A DNA stretch of 64,000 bases, from the NCBI RefSeq assembly GCF_015712165.1, contig NZ_JADPZX010000001.1, positions 1,488,001-1,552,000 on the forward strand. Direction: 5' to 3'. The DNA is from Streptomyces spinoverrucosus. GTDB lineage: Bacteria > Actinomycetota > Actinomycetes > Streptomycetales > Streptomycetaceae. The first letter of the stretch is position 1. Every line of letters begins with the position of its first letter. Both the position numbers and the translations under genes were made by a program. Below are positions 54,810 to 63,670 of this stretch, in pieces. Under the pieces are notes generated by a model. That model was not told where the DNA came from, searched no databases, and saw only the letters and a list, made by a program, of their open reading frames with translations.

Positions 54810-54965
54810 GGGAGACCCTTCACAAGGGTGGCCCCGGCAGGCGCGCGTACGACGACGCGCGCGGAAGCGTCGAGTGTGTCAGCCGGTGGCCACGGAGGTG
54901 GACTTGATGAACTCCGGGATGCGGGCAGCGCCCAGCGCAGCGACAGCCATCGGTCGACACCTCCC
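54634..54965. repeat. Direct repeat, copy B
   Basis: Matches 1-332 with two mismatches and no gaps, same orientation, 54633 bases away. It may extend left to the rsgA breakpoint at 54417. Outside 54965 the sequences differ completely. Confidence 0.95.
54879..54950 (-). CDS. 23-residue leader peptide upstream of truncated rsgA (copy B)
   Basis: Identical in sequence to the leader peptide at 246-317 (MAVAALGAARIPEF...KSTSVATG), with the same GGGAGGTG ribosome-binding site. The downstream rsgA is truncated, so any regulatory output is lost. 54966-55061 contains no feature I can support. Confidence 0.5.
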   Translation of the reverse strand: MAVAALGAARIPEFIKSTSVATG

Positions 54966-55061
54966 TTACCACTCGGCCGAGCAGCGGCAGCCGACGGCTG
55001 CCGCGCGAAGCAGCCCTCACACTGGGGAGTCGCACCCGCGAGCGCCACCGAATTTTGCGGC

Positions 55062-56330
55062 TCAAGCCCGGCCATGGGCCTCCTGCGAGCGTCGCGACAG
55101 TGCGTCGATGACTGCCGCAGCGAAGAGCACACCTCCCGTGATCATGAATTGCACGGCTGCGGGGGTGTCCGTAATCGCCATGCCCGAGGCGATCGACTGG
55201 ATGACCAGGATGCCGAGCACGGCGGACCAGGTCGTACCACGCCCTCCGAACAGGCTGGTGCCACCGATGACCGCTGCCGCGATGGCATTGAGCAGCAGTG
55301 CGCCCGAGCCCGAACTCTGGCTCACCGAGGTGATGCGCGAGGCCAGGAAGAGACCGCCGATCGCGGCCATGGTGCCCGAGACCGCGAGCACCGCGGTCTG
55401 CACCCGCGTCACACTGACGCTGGCGCGACGGGCCGCCTCGACACCGCCGCCCAGTGCGTAGACCTGCCGCCCGTGGTAAGTGCGGCGCAGAGCGATGTCG
55501 AGGCCGGCCACGATCACGAGGAAGATCAGCAGGGCGAGCGGCAGACCCTGGAAGCGGTTGAGCACATACGCGGCGGTGAACGCGATCACCGCGAGGGCTC
55601 CCGCACGCACGGCGATCCCGCTCAGTGAGCGGTGCCGCATGCCGACCGCCCTGCGGCGTCGCCTGTCCAGGTAGGACACGAGGAACACCGCGCCCGTGCC
55701 GACTGCCGCCACTGTGTAGGCGGCGGCGTCATGGGTGAAGTAATGGCTGGTCAGCTTGGCGACGAGCCCGTTCTCGTCGAGGTTGATGGTGCCGCTGGTG
55801 CCGAGGATGTAGAGCATGAGGCCGTTCCAGGTGAGCAGCCCCGCCAGGGTGACCACGAAAGCCGGCACGCGGGTCCGGGCGAACGAGAGGCCCTGGACGC
55901 TGCCCGCCACCGTGCCCGCGAGCACCGCGATGACGAGGGCGAGCCATTCCGGTACGCCGTGGCTCACGTTCAGAACGGCGAAGACAGCCGCCGCGAGGCC
56001 ACTGATCGAGCCGACCGACAGGTCGAGCTCACCGAGCAGCAGCACGAAGACGATGCCGACGGCGATCAGACCCGTGCCCACGATGTCCACGCCGAGATTG
56101 GACAGGTTCCGGGGGGACAGGAAGTTCTCGTTGAGGGACTGGAAGGTGATCCAGACCGCGGCGAGGACGAGAACGACCGGGAGCAAGCCCAGTTCGCCGG
56201 CGCCCAGCTTGCGTCGGAGCATGACGACCCGGCTTTCCACGGCGCGGGCGACAGCCTGTCCGCGGTGTGCCCGACGGGCCTCGACGGTGGGTGTGCCGGG
56301 GGCGGCCGTGTTGCGCTTCCCTTTCACCAC
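55062..56330 (-). CDS. Sugar ABC transporter permease, XylH/RbsC-type
   Basis: 422 residues, about ten to twelve membrane segments, with NLSNLGVDIVGTGLIAVGIV, LLLGELDLSVGSISGLAAA (the family hallmark), FVVTLAGLLTWNGLMLYILG and NAIAAAVIGGTSLFGGRGTT. The length and internal insertion (residues 180-270) match XylH-like rather than short RbsC permeases. Start GTG 56330 overlaps the ATPase stop. It is the third gene of binding protein-ATPase-permease. Confidence 0.92.
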   Translation of the reverse strand: MVKGKRNTAAPGTPTVEARRAHRGQAVARAVESRVVMLRRKLGAGELGLLPVVLVLAAVWITFQSLNENFLSPRNLSNLGVDIVGTGLIAVGIVFVLLLGELDLSVGSISGLAAAVFAVLNVSHGVPEWLALVIAVLAGTVAGSVQGLSFARTRVPAFVVTLAGLLTWNGLMLYILGTSGTINLDENGLVAKLTSHYFTHDAAAYTVAAVGTGAVFLVSYLDRRRRRAVGMRHRSLSGIAVRAGALAVIAFTAAYVLNRFQGLPLALLIFLVIVAGLDIALRRTYHGRQVYALGGGVEAARRASVSVTRVQTAVLAVSGTMAAIGGLFLASRITSVSQSSGSGALLLNAIAAAVIGGTSLFGGRGTTWSAVLGILVIQSIASGMAITDTPAAVQFMITGGVLFAAAVIDALSRRSQEAHGRA

Positions 56331-57097
56331 CCTGCCTCCCGGTGGGCCGTCCGGCGGGGCACGTTCTCCGCGGCGCCGGTGATGGACGAGATGATCTGTT
56401 CATGCGATGCGGTGTTCACGTCGAAGAAGCCGTTGTTGCGGCCGAGCCGCAGTACGGCGGCCCGGTCCGCGAGAGCCTTCACGTCGCCCATGTTGTGGCT
56501 GATGAGCAGTACGCCGAGGCCGTGATCACGCAGCCGGTCGACCAGGTCGAGGACCTCGTTGGTCTGTTCGAGTCCCAAAGCCGCGGTCGGCTCGTCCAGG
56601 AGGAGCACTCGCGGGTCGCCCAGAAGCGAACGAGCGATGGCGACCGTCTGCCGCTGACCGCTGGACAGTGAGACCAGGGGCGCCCGCAGATCGGGAACGC
56701 GGCTGGTCAGGCGTTCCAGCAGGTGGCCGGTCCGGCGTTCCATCTCCACCTCGTCGAGGAAGCCGAATCTGCGGATTTCCCGGCCGAGGAACAGGTTGCC
56801 GACGACATCGAGGTTCCCGCACAGCGCGAGATCCTGGTAGACGGTGGCGATGCCGAGGTCCCGGGCATCCTGAGGACGCCTGATGTGGACCGTCCGGCCC
56901 TCCCACCGGATGACGCCCCGGTCCGCCGGAGCGACACCGGAGATCACTTTGACCAGCGTGGACTTACCGGCCCCGTTGTCGCCGAGCAGCGCGACGACCT
57001 CGCCGGCGCGGATCTCGAGATCGACATCGGTGAGCACGTCGACGACGCCGAAGCGCTTGCATATGCCGTGCAGCATCAGCAAGGGGGGAGTCGGCAC
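56324..57097 (-). CDS. Sugar ABC transporter ATPase, single-domain
   Basis: 257 residues: Walker A GDNGAGKST, Q-loop TVYQDLALCGNL, signature LSSGQRQTVAIARSLL, Walker B VLLLDEPTAALG and H-loop LISHNMGDV. GDNGAGKST is typical of XylG/FrcA-type sugar ATPases, here a single ATPase domain rather than a tandem one. I take GTG 57097 because AAGGAGG lies seven to nine bases upstream. Confidence 0.9.
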   Translation of the reverse strand: MPTPPLLMLHGICKRFGVVDVLTDVDLEIRAGEVVALLGDNGAGKSTLVKVISGVAPADRGVIRWEGRTVHIRRPQDARDLGIATVYQDLALCGNLDVVGNLFLGREIRRFGFLDEVEMERRTGHLLERLTSRVPDLRAPLVSLSSGQRQTVAIARSLLGDPRVLLLDEPTAALGLEQTNEVLDLVDRLRDHGLGVLLISHNMGDVKALADRAAVLRLGRNNGFFDVNTASHEQIISSITGAAENVPRRTAHREAGW

Positions 57098-57142
57098 GAA
57101 GACCACCTCCTTCCCGTGACCGGTGCTGCGCCGGCCCGGCTC

Positions 57143-58219
57143 TCAGGCGAGTCCGGCTCTGTCGCAGGCGGCGTCGAGTCGAGGGGGGCAGATCTGCTGG
57201 ATCGTGTACACACCGTCCTTCACCAAGGTGTCCTTGATGTTGTCGACGGTCACGGACCTGGGGGTGAGCAGGACGGCGGGTACCGCGTCCCCACCGGAGG
57301 ATTTCACCTCTGCCGTGGCAATCCGGTTCAGCTTTTCGCCGCGGGCCGCGGCCACGGCCATGGCTGCACCGGCGGAAGCCTCGGGTTCGAAGGGTTTGTA
57401 GACGGTCATGTACTGGTCGCCTGCCACGATGCGCCGCACGGCGGCCAGTTCGGCGTCCTGCCCGGTGACAGGGGGAAGCGAGGTGACCTTGTTGGCCTTG
57501 AGGGCGGCAATGCTGCCGGCGGCGAGGCCGTCGTTGGCGGCGTAGACCCCGTCGATATTGCCGGCGCCGAGGGCGGCGATGGCGCCGGACATGTTCATGT
57601 ACGCGACCTCCGTCCGCCATTGATGAATGTCGTACGCTTTGCCGATCTTCACCCGCCCCTCGAGTACGGACAGGGCGCCCTTCTTGAACATCACTGCGTT
57701 GGGGTCGCTGAGATCGCCGTTCATCATGACGATCTGACGGTGGGACAGGCCGGCACCCATGGCCTTCAGCAGTGCCCTGCCCTGGAGCCTGCCGACCTCC
57801 TCGCCGTCGAAGGAGACGTAACCCGAGATGGGGCCCTCGGCGAGGCGGTCGTAGGCGATGACGGGGACACCCGCTTCAGCCGCCCTTCCGACCTCGGGCC
57901 GGAGCGATCTGGCGTCCACGGCCACCAGCAGGATGGCGTCGACCCCCTGACTGATCAGTTGGTCCATCTGCTGCTGCTGGAGGGCCACATCATTCTTGGC
58001 GTTGGCGTGCTCGACGGTGCAGTCGGCGCACAGTTCCTTGATCTTCCTGTCGAGCAGGGGCCTGTCCTGTGTCTCCCAGCGAGCCGTGGTGTTGTCCGGC
58101 AGCAGCACACCGATCTTCGGCGTGTTCTCCCCGTCGGAGTCATTCCCTGCGTCCGGCCCGCAGGCGGCCAGGGTGACAGCCATCGACACCGCGGTCATCG
58201 TGACGGCCACCTTCAGCAT
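57143..58219 (-). CDS. XylF-type sugar-binding lipoprotein
   Basis: 358 residues, lipobox LAAC with Cys20. Periplasmic-binding type I domain: KIGVLLPDNTTARWETQDRP, GVDAILLVAVDARSL, AYDRLAEGPISGYVSFDGEE, VYAANDGLAAGSIAALKANK and the typical TVYKPFEPEASAGA end. Xylose or a related pentose is the best guess. First gene of the transporter operon and divergent from the SpoIIE-type phosphatase, whose own operon carries a close paralogue. Confidence 0.9.
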   Translation of the reverse strand: MLKVAVTMTAVSMAVTLAACGPDAGNDSDGENTPKIGVLLPDNTTARWETQDRPLLDRKIKELCADCTVEHANAKNDVALQQQQMDQLISQGVDAILLVAVDARSLRPEVGRAAEAGVPVIAYDRLAEGPISGYVSFDGEEVGRLQGRALLKAMGAGLSHRQIVMMNGDLSDPNAVMFKKGALSVLEGRVKIGKAYDIHQWRTEVAYMNMSGAIAALGAGNIDGVYAANDGLAAGSIAALKANKVTSLPPVTGQDAELAAVRRIVAGDQYMTVYKPFEPEASAGAAMAVAAARGEKLNRIATAEVKSSGGDAVPAVLLTPRSVTVDNIKDTLVKDGVYTIQQICPPRLDAACDRAGLA

Positions 58220-58235
58220 GACGACACCCTGGCAA

Positions 58236-58250
58236 GACGACTATGTCGTC
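58236..58250. promoter_or_regulatory. Palindrome before the sugar-transport operon
   Basis: GACGAC-TAT-GTCGTC is a perfect inverted repeat 16 bases upstream of the XylF-type ATG at 58219, in the 188-base divergent region shared with the phosphatase gene. Possible operator; regulator unknown. Confidence 0.4.
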
Positions 58251-58407
58251 AGTCTGACACGAGATGCGCTGATCTGCGACGTCAGTGAGCACTGCATCCC
58301 ATATCAATCGCTCTATCCGTTTGGTTCGAATATGACAATCTGGTATCTGAGTGCGCCGATCTCAACCGGTCGGTACCTGCGGCAGGGGCAGGAGGTGGGT
58401 TGCGGAC

Positions 58408-60876
58408 ATGACCGATGACCGTTCACCGCCTCCACTGCGCGAGGCCACCACGAGGGACCGGGCACTGGCGTTCGCCGGAGTGGCGCTGGCGGCCGTCTAT
58501 GTGTCCGAGGTCGGGCAGCAGGAGCTGCGCCTGCTGGAGTCGACCCGAGCCGGAACCGACCAGTACGAAACGCCGGAGCGCCTGCCACTGTTCGGTGGCT
58601 CTCCCGCAGCCCACGCCTGCCGCGCCGAGGGGCCCCTGTGGCTGAGTCCTGGCGCGCTCGCCTCCAGCCACGACGGCGGGCCAATGCCCCCGCGCACGCA
58701 GGCGCCGCTCGGCGCGCTGCCCCTCGTCACGCAGGGCAGACGGCTGGGCTGCCTCGTCGTCGTCGGCGCTTCCCCGGACGGCTTCGAGGCCGAGCAGCGA
58801 CGCTTCCTGGAGCGGTATGCCGACGCGGTCGCCGACCTGCTGGGCGGGACCGGCCCACCCGCACCGTCGTCGTTGCTGGGTTCCGCCCTGCGCAGCCTGC
58901 GTGTCGGCTCGTTCGTCCTGATGCCGGACACCGGCCTGATCGAGGCGGACGAGACGCTGCTCGACCTGGTGGGCATCACACCGGACGACTTCGACGGCAA
59001 GGCGGACACCCTGCTCTCGCACGCCCTGCCGGAGGACATGCACGCGCTGATGTCGGTCCTGGAGCCGTCCGCCCAGGCGTTCGGCCGGCGGGAGCTGGAA
59101 TTCCGCGTCCGCTGCCCCACCGGTGAAATGCGCTGGCTGAGCCTGGGCTGCCGGGTCCTGACGCACGACGACGAGCCCGAGCAGGTGCTCGGCGTGGTGG
59201 CCGCGCCCTCAATCCTGCGCCGGAGCCCCGACGACGTTTCCCGGATCCAGTGGCTGACCGCCGCCCTCGACGAAGCCGCGACGGTCCAGGAGGTCGGCCG
59301 GGTGGTGGTCACAGCGCTGCGGGAACCGCTCGGTGCCGACCGGGTGGCGCTCGCCGAACTGCAGGACGACCGGTTCACGGTCACCCTGCTCGACCCGCCG
59401 CAGCCCGACGCCTGGCCGGAGATCTGGCGTTCCCAGTGGCGTTCGGAATGGCCTGACGCACCGGTCAGCGCCCTGCCCACGCTGCGCATGGCGCTGCGGG
59501 ACGGGCGTGCGGATCTGTGGCCCGCAGGCACCGCCCTCGAACCCGGACTCACGGGTATCGGCGCCGGGGGTCTGGCCGTGCTGCCGCTCCCCGCCAAGGG
59601 CGGGGTCGCCGGCGTGTGCGTGGTCGGCTGGGATCAGCCGCACGAGTTCGTCCCCGAGGAGCGGTCCCTGCTCACGGCGACCGCGGCGCTGGTCGGGCAG
59701 GCCCTCAGGCGCGCGCACGCTCATGACGCCGAGCAGGAGCTCGCGACGATGTTGCAACGCAGTCTGTTGCCCCGGCGCCTTCCCGAGCTGCCCGGCGGGG
59801 CGGCAGTCGCCCGCTATCTGCCCGCCAGACGGGGACTGCAGGTGGGCGGCGACTGGTACGACGTCATCGCCCTCTCCGAGCGGCGGGTGGCGCTGGTCAT
59901 CGGTGACGTGCAAGGACACAGCGCCGGAGCCGCGACGATCATGGGTCAGATGCGTACCGCGGTCAGGGCGTACGCGGTGGAGGGCCATCCGCCCGACGTG
60001 GTGGTCTCCCACGCGAACCGCCTCCTCGTCGGCATGGAGACCGACCTGTTCGCCACCTGCTGCTACGCCGAACTCGACCTGGAGGAGGGCAACACGCTGT
60101 TCGTCCGGGCCGGGCACCTCGCACCGCTGGTGCGCCGTCCCGACGGAAGCACCGAGGAGGTGGAGGCCGAGGGCGGGCCGCCGCTGGGCATTCTCGCGGA
60201 CGCGGAGTTTCCCCTGACCGCCCTCGCGCTGGCCCCCGGCACGGTGCTCGCCCTGATCACGGACGGGCTGGTCGAGGCCGCCGACCTGCCCCTGGACGAG
60301 GGCATGCGCCGCACGCGTGCCGCACTCGCCGCGGCTGATCCGGCGGACCCGGGGCGGATGGCCGACGCTCTGCTCGGCGACACCGGTCGCCGTGAGGACG
60401 ACGTGGCGCTGTTGCTGCTGCGCTACGACGGCATGAGGATTCGGCCGATTCGGGCGGGCTGGGTGGTGTGGCGGCTGCCCGACGCCGTCATGCACGCCCG
60501 CCGGTTCACCGCGCGCACGCTACGTCGCTGGAAGGTCGAGGAGGCAGCCGATGCGGTGCTGCTGGTGGTGTCCGAACTGGTCACCAACGCCTTGGTGCAC
60601 ACCCAGGGTCCGATCGGCCTCAACCTGACGCTCGGCGAGAACCGGGTGCGGGTCGCCGTGAGCGACGCCTCACCTCGTGCGCCCGCCAAGCCGGTGATCG
60701 TGGACTGGGAGTCGACCGGTGGCCGGGGGCTGCTGCTGGTCGAGGCGGTGTCGGAGTCCTTCGGCTCGGTGCCGGTGGCCGGCGGCAAACAGGTGTGGAG
60801 CGAGATCCAGGTGCAGCGCGCCGAGCCGGATCCCGCCGACTCTGCACCCCGAACGGAACGAGTGGGTCTGCCATGA
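58408..60876 (+). CDS. SpoIIE/RsbU-type PP2C phosphatase with PAS/GAF and HATPase domains
   Basis: 822 residues from ATG 58408 behind GGAGGTG. Order: N-terminal GAF-like region (about 20-150), PAS-like (165-285), GAF (290-450), PP2C/SpoIIE (475-690) with metal Asp motifs GGDWYDVI, GDVQGHSAGA, LITDGLVEA and DDVALLLLR, then an RsbW-type HATPase (705-810) with ELVTNALVHT and GGRGLLLVEAVS. Such proteins act in anti-sigma/anti-anti-sigma partner switching. The next gene overlaps (ATGA), tying it to sugar sensing. Confidence 0.9.
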   Translation: MTDDRSPPPLREATTRDRALAFAGVALAAVYVSEVGQQELRLLESTRAGTDQYETPERLPLFGGSPAAHACRAEGPLWLSPGALASSHDGGPMPPRTQAPLGALPLVTQGRRLGCLVVVGASPDGFEAEQRRFLERYADAVADLLGGTGPPAPSSLLGSALRSLRVGSFVLMPDTGLIEADETLLDLVGITPDDFDGKADTLLSHALPEDMHALMSVLEPSAQAFGRRELEFRVRCPTGEMRWLSLGCRVLTHDDEPEQVLGVVAAPSILRRSPDDVSRIQWLTAALDEAATVQEVGRVVVTALREPLGADRVALAELQDDRFTVTLLDPPQPDAWPEIWRSQWRSEWPDAPVSALPTLRMALRDGRADLWPAGTALEPGLTGIGAGGLAVLPLPAKGGVAGVCVVGWDQPHEFVPEERSLLTATAALVGQALRRAHAHDAEQELATMLQRSLLPRRLPELPGGAAVARYLPARRGLQVGGDWYDVIALSERRVALVIGDVQGHSAGAATIMGQMRTAVRAYAVEGHPPDVVVSHANRLLVGMETDLFATCCYAELDLEEGNTLFVRAGHLAPLVRRPDGSTEEVEAEGGPPLGILADAEFPLTALALAPGTVLALITDGLVEAADLPLDEGMRRTRAALAAADPADPGRMADALLGDTGRREDDVALLLLRYDGMRIRPIRAGWVVWRLPDAVMHARRFTARTLRRWKVEEAADAVLLVVSELVTNALVHTQGPIGLNLTLGENRVRVAVSDASPRAPAKPVIVDWESTGGRGLLLVEAVSESFGSVPVAGGKQVWSEIQVQRAEPDPADSAPRTERVGLP

Positions 60877-61955
60877 GGCCTCGTACACGGCACGCCGTCG
60901 CCGCGTTCGCCGCCGGACTGCTGATGCTGTCCCCGACCGCATGCGGAGGAGACAGCGACGCGGGCGGGGAAGGCTTCACCGTGGGCCTGCTGCTCCCGAG
61001 CCGGGCGGTCCCCCGCTGGGAGCATTCCGACAAGCCACTGATCGAAAAGCGGCTGAAAGAGCTGTGCGCCGACTGCACCATGCAGTACGCCAATGCCGAG
61101 AGCGACGCGACGAGGCAGCAGCAACAAGTGACCTCCATGGTCACCAAGGGCGTCAGCGTCCTGATCCTCGACGCCGCGGACACCCGGGCTCTCCGCTCCT
61201 CCATCCAGGAGGCACACAATGCGGGTGTCCCCGTCGTCGCCTATGACCGGCTCGCCGAAGGCCCGGTCTCGGGCTATGTCAGTTTCGACGGCTTCCAGGT
61301 CGGCAGGCTCCAGGGCGAGGCGCTCCTGAAGGCCATGGGCGAGGACGCGAGCCGCGAGAGCATCGTCATGCTGAACGGCGACCCGACCAGCCCCAACGCG
61401 GAGTGGTTCCGCAGCGGCGCGCTGTCCGTCCTCGACGGCAAGGTGAAGATCGGCAGGTCGTACGACATCCGGGGCTGGAGCACGGACAACGCCCACGCCA
61501 GTATGTCCGCCGCCGTCGCGGCCCTGGGCCCGGACCGGATCGGTGGCGTCCTGGCGGCCAACGACACCATCGCCGCGGGCGTCATCGCCGCTCTCAGGAG
61601 TGCCGGTGTCCGGGATCTGCCTCCCGTCACCGGCCAGGACGCCGACCTCGATGCCGTGCGGCGCATCGTCGAGCGCGAGCAGTACATGACGGTGTACAAG
61701 CCCTTCAAGGCGGAGGCCGACGCAGCCGCCGCCATGGCCGTCGCCCTCGGGCGCGGCGACGATCTCCGCGGCATCGCCACGACGACGACCGACAGCCCCA
61801 CCACCAAGGACATCCCCTCGACGCTGCTCGCTCCGCAGGCGGTGACGCGCGACAACATCGAGCAGACCCTGATCAAGGACGGCGTCTACACCGTCGACCA
61901 GATCTGCACCCCCGAGCTCCGGCGCGCCTGCTCCGAGGCCGGCCTCACCGGGTAG
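60873..61955 (+). CDS. Orphan XylF-type sugar-binding lipoprotein
   Basis: 360 residues, lipobox PTAC with Cys24. It is clearly paralogous to the protein at 57.1 kb: KRLKELCADCTMQYANAESD, AYDRLAEGPVSGYVSFDGFQ, GRLQGEALLKAMG, PPVTGQDADLDAVRRIVERE. It has no ATPase or permease of its own and is translationally coupled to the phosphatase gene, so it may feed the neighbouring transporter or act as an extracellular sensor. Confidence 0.88.
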   Translation: MRPRTRHAVAAFAAGLLMLSPTACGGDSDAGGEGFTVGLLLPSRAVPRWEHSDKPLIEKRLKELCADCTMQYANAESDATRQQQQVTSMVTKGVSVLILDAADTRALRSSIQEAHNAGVPVVAYDRLAEGPVSGYVSFDGFQVGRLQGEALLKAMGEDASRESIVMLNGDPTSPNAEWFRSGALSVLDGKVKIGRSYDIRGWSTDNAHASMSAAVAALGPDRIGGVLAANDTIAAGVIAALRSAGVRDLPPVTGQDADLDAVRRIVEREQYMTVYKPFKAEADAAAAMAVALGRGDDLRGIATTTTDSPTTKDIPSTLLAPQAVTRDNIEQTLIKDGVYTVDQICTPELRRACSEAGLTG

Positions 61956-61985
61956 AGGAGGCCGGCCGCTCACCCGCCGTCGCGC

Positions 61986-63488
61986 TCAGGCGCCCGCGCA
62001 GTCCCGCCCGTTCAGCGTGAAGTCGTACGCCGGTGAGTTCTTGCCGCGCCAGGAGGCGAGGAAGCCGAAGGCGAGGCTGCCGTCCGCGGGGACGGTCCTG
62101 TTGTAGTCGGCGGCGGTGGCGGTGACGCGGGAGCCGTCCTGGGTGACGCTCGCGTCCCACATCTGGCCGACCCGCTGGCCGTCCCGGAAGGTCCAGGCGA
62201 CGTTCCAGTTGTCCAGGGCGTGCTCGGTGGTGACGGTGACGGCGGCCTGGAAGCCGTCGGGCCACTGGCCGACGAGGTCGTACGTGACGTGACAGTCCGG
62301 CTGCTCGCTCTCCTCGGGCGTCGGGCTGGTCTCCGCCGACGTGGTGGACGAGCCCTGGGGTTCCGGGTCGGTGCCCTGGTGCTCGGGCGGCGGGGCGGAG
62401 GTCTCCTTGCCCGACGGCTTCGGGGAGTTCGGGGCTGGGGACGCCGGCTCGGAGGGGGTGCGGGTGGTGGCGACCGGCGGGGACGGGCGGGGATCGGCCA
62501 CCGGCTGGCGGTCGGTGGTGTCGGCGGGTGCCGCGGAGTTGTCGCCGGTGGTGCCCTGCGGCATCAGGGTGACGGCGAGGGCCAGCAGGGAGACCAGGAC
62601 GGCGGCGACGAGAAGGCCGTTGCGCAGCACCCGCGCCTTGTCGGCACCGGCACCGGCCGCGTCGTCGTCCGAGTCGGGCGCGCCGGGGCGGCCGGCGCCG
62701 AGGCGTACCTCCGCGGCCCGGCGGCGGCGCTCCAGGTAGGCGAGGCCGCCCCAGCCGATGACACCGCCGGCGAGGGCTCCGGGCAGGCCGCCGCCGTGCA
62801 GCCGCAGGCAGGCCGCGGCCTCCGCGCACTGCACACAGCGGGCGAGGTGCCGGGAGAGGTCGTCGGGGGTGTCGGCGACCGGTGAGCGGGTGACGGCGTC
62901 GAGCAGCCGGGCGTAGCTGCGGCACTGCGGGTCCATCGGCGTGTCGAGATGGTTGCGCAGGCAGCGGTCCCGGAACAGGGCGCGCACTTCGGTGAGTTCG
63001 TCGGGGACGCCGGTCGGGTCGAGGCCGAGGCGGCGGGCGACCACCGACAGCGGCAGGGCCTCCACCTCGGCGAGCCAGAGCAGTTCGGCGTCGGGGCCCT
63101 GCATGTCGCGCAGGGCGCGCAGGGCGAGCGGGCGGCGCAGTGGGGGGCCGGTGTAGCGGGCGGCGTTGTCGGAGTTGAGCCACAGGCGCAGTTCGGGGTC
63201 GAGCCGGTGGCCGTGGCCCTGCATCTCCCAGTCGGCCGCCGTGGTGCGTACGGCGGTCAGGAGGAGGGGTATGCGGGGCAGTCGGGGCGGGCGGCGGCCG
63301 GCGTTCCGGTGCGGTTCGGACTCGGCGGTGCGGGCCTCGCGTATACCGTGTGCGAACGCATCCCGGGCGAGCCGGGTCGCGGCCGCGGATCCGGCCGTGC
63401 ACAGATCGGCGTACGACAGCACGGTGTCCCAGCACTCGGAGAACAGCGCCGCCTCGGTGGCGTCCTGGGGGGTCGGCAGGTCGGGCAT
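61986..63488 (-). CDS. Membrane protein with zinc-finger-like N-terminal region and CBM2-like C-terminus
   Basis: 500 residues. The N-terminal 170 are helical and sigma-factor-like (LFSECWDTVLSYADLCTAGS, ALPLSVVARRLGLDPTG). HLARCVQCAEAAACL (about 220) resembles an anti-sigma zinc finger. One membrane segment follows near 290 (GLLVAAVLVSLLALAVTLM), then a Pro/Ser/Thr linker, then a CBM2-type beta domain with two Cys (DCHVTYDLVGQWPDGFQAAV ... FTLNGRDC). It may sense extracellular polysaccharide and signal inward. ATG 63488. Confidence 0.75.
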   Translation of the reverse strand: MPDLPTPQDATEAALFSECWDTVLSYADLCTAGSAAATRLARDAFAHGIREARTAESEPHRNAGRRPPRLPRIPLLLTAVRTTAADWEMQGHGHRLDPELRLWLNSDNAARYTGPPLRRPLALRALRDMQGPDAELLWLAEVEALPLSVVARRLGLDPTGVPDELTEVRALFRDRCLRNHLDTPMDPQCRSYARLLDAVTRSPVADTPDDLSRHLARCVQCAEAAACLRLHGGGLPGALAGGVIGWGGLAYLERRRRAAEVRLGAGRPGAPDSDDDAAGAGADKARVLRNGLLVAAVLVSLLALAVTLMPQGTTGDNSAAPADTTDRQPVADPRPSPPVATTRTPSEPASPAPNSPKPSGKETSAPPPEHQGTDPEPQGSSTTSAETSPTPEESEQPDCHVTYDLVGQWPDGFQAAVTVTTEHALDNWNVAWTFRDGQRVGQMWDASVTQDGSRVTATAADYNRTVPADGSLAFGFLASWRGKNSPAYDFTLNGRDCAGA

Positions 63489-63627
63489 GAGTCTCCTGCA
63501 TCATGCGAGGTCAACTCACCGTAGGGAAAGGGGAGTTGTGGGGAACCTCGGGGCAGGGCAAGAGCCTTTCACGCTTTCGACACAACTGACAAGCCAGGTA
63601 TTCAAACTGCGGCGCCATCGGGGCGAT

Positions 63628-63659
63628 GCGGCGTCCCCGCTCCGACGCGGGGACGCCGC
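63628..63659 (-). terminator. Terminator after the radical-SAM-type gene
   Basis: Thirteen-base arms GCGGCGTCCCCGC and GCGGGGACGCCGC pair perfectly around TCCGAC, 12 bases after the stop at 63671. Confidence 0.8.
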
Positions 63660-63670
63660 CGCACCCTGGA

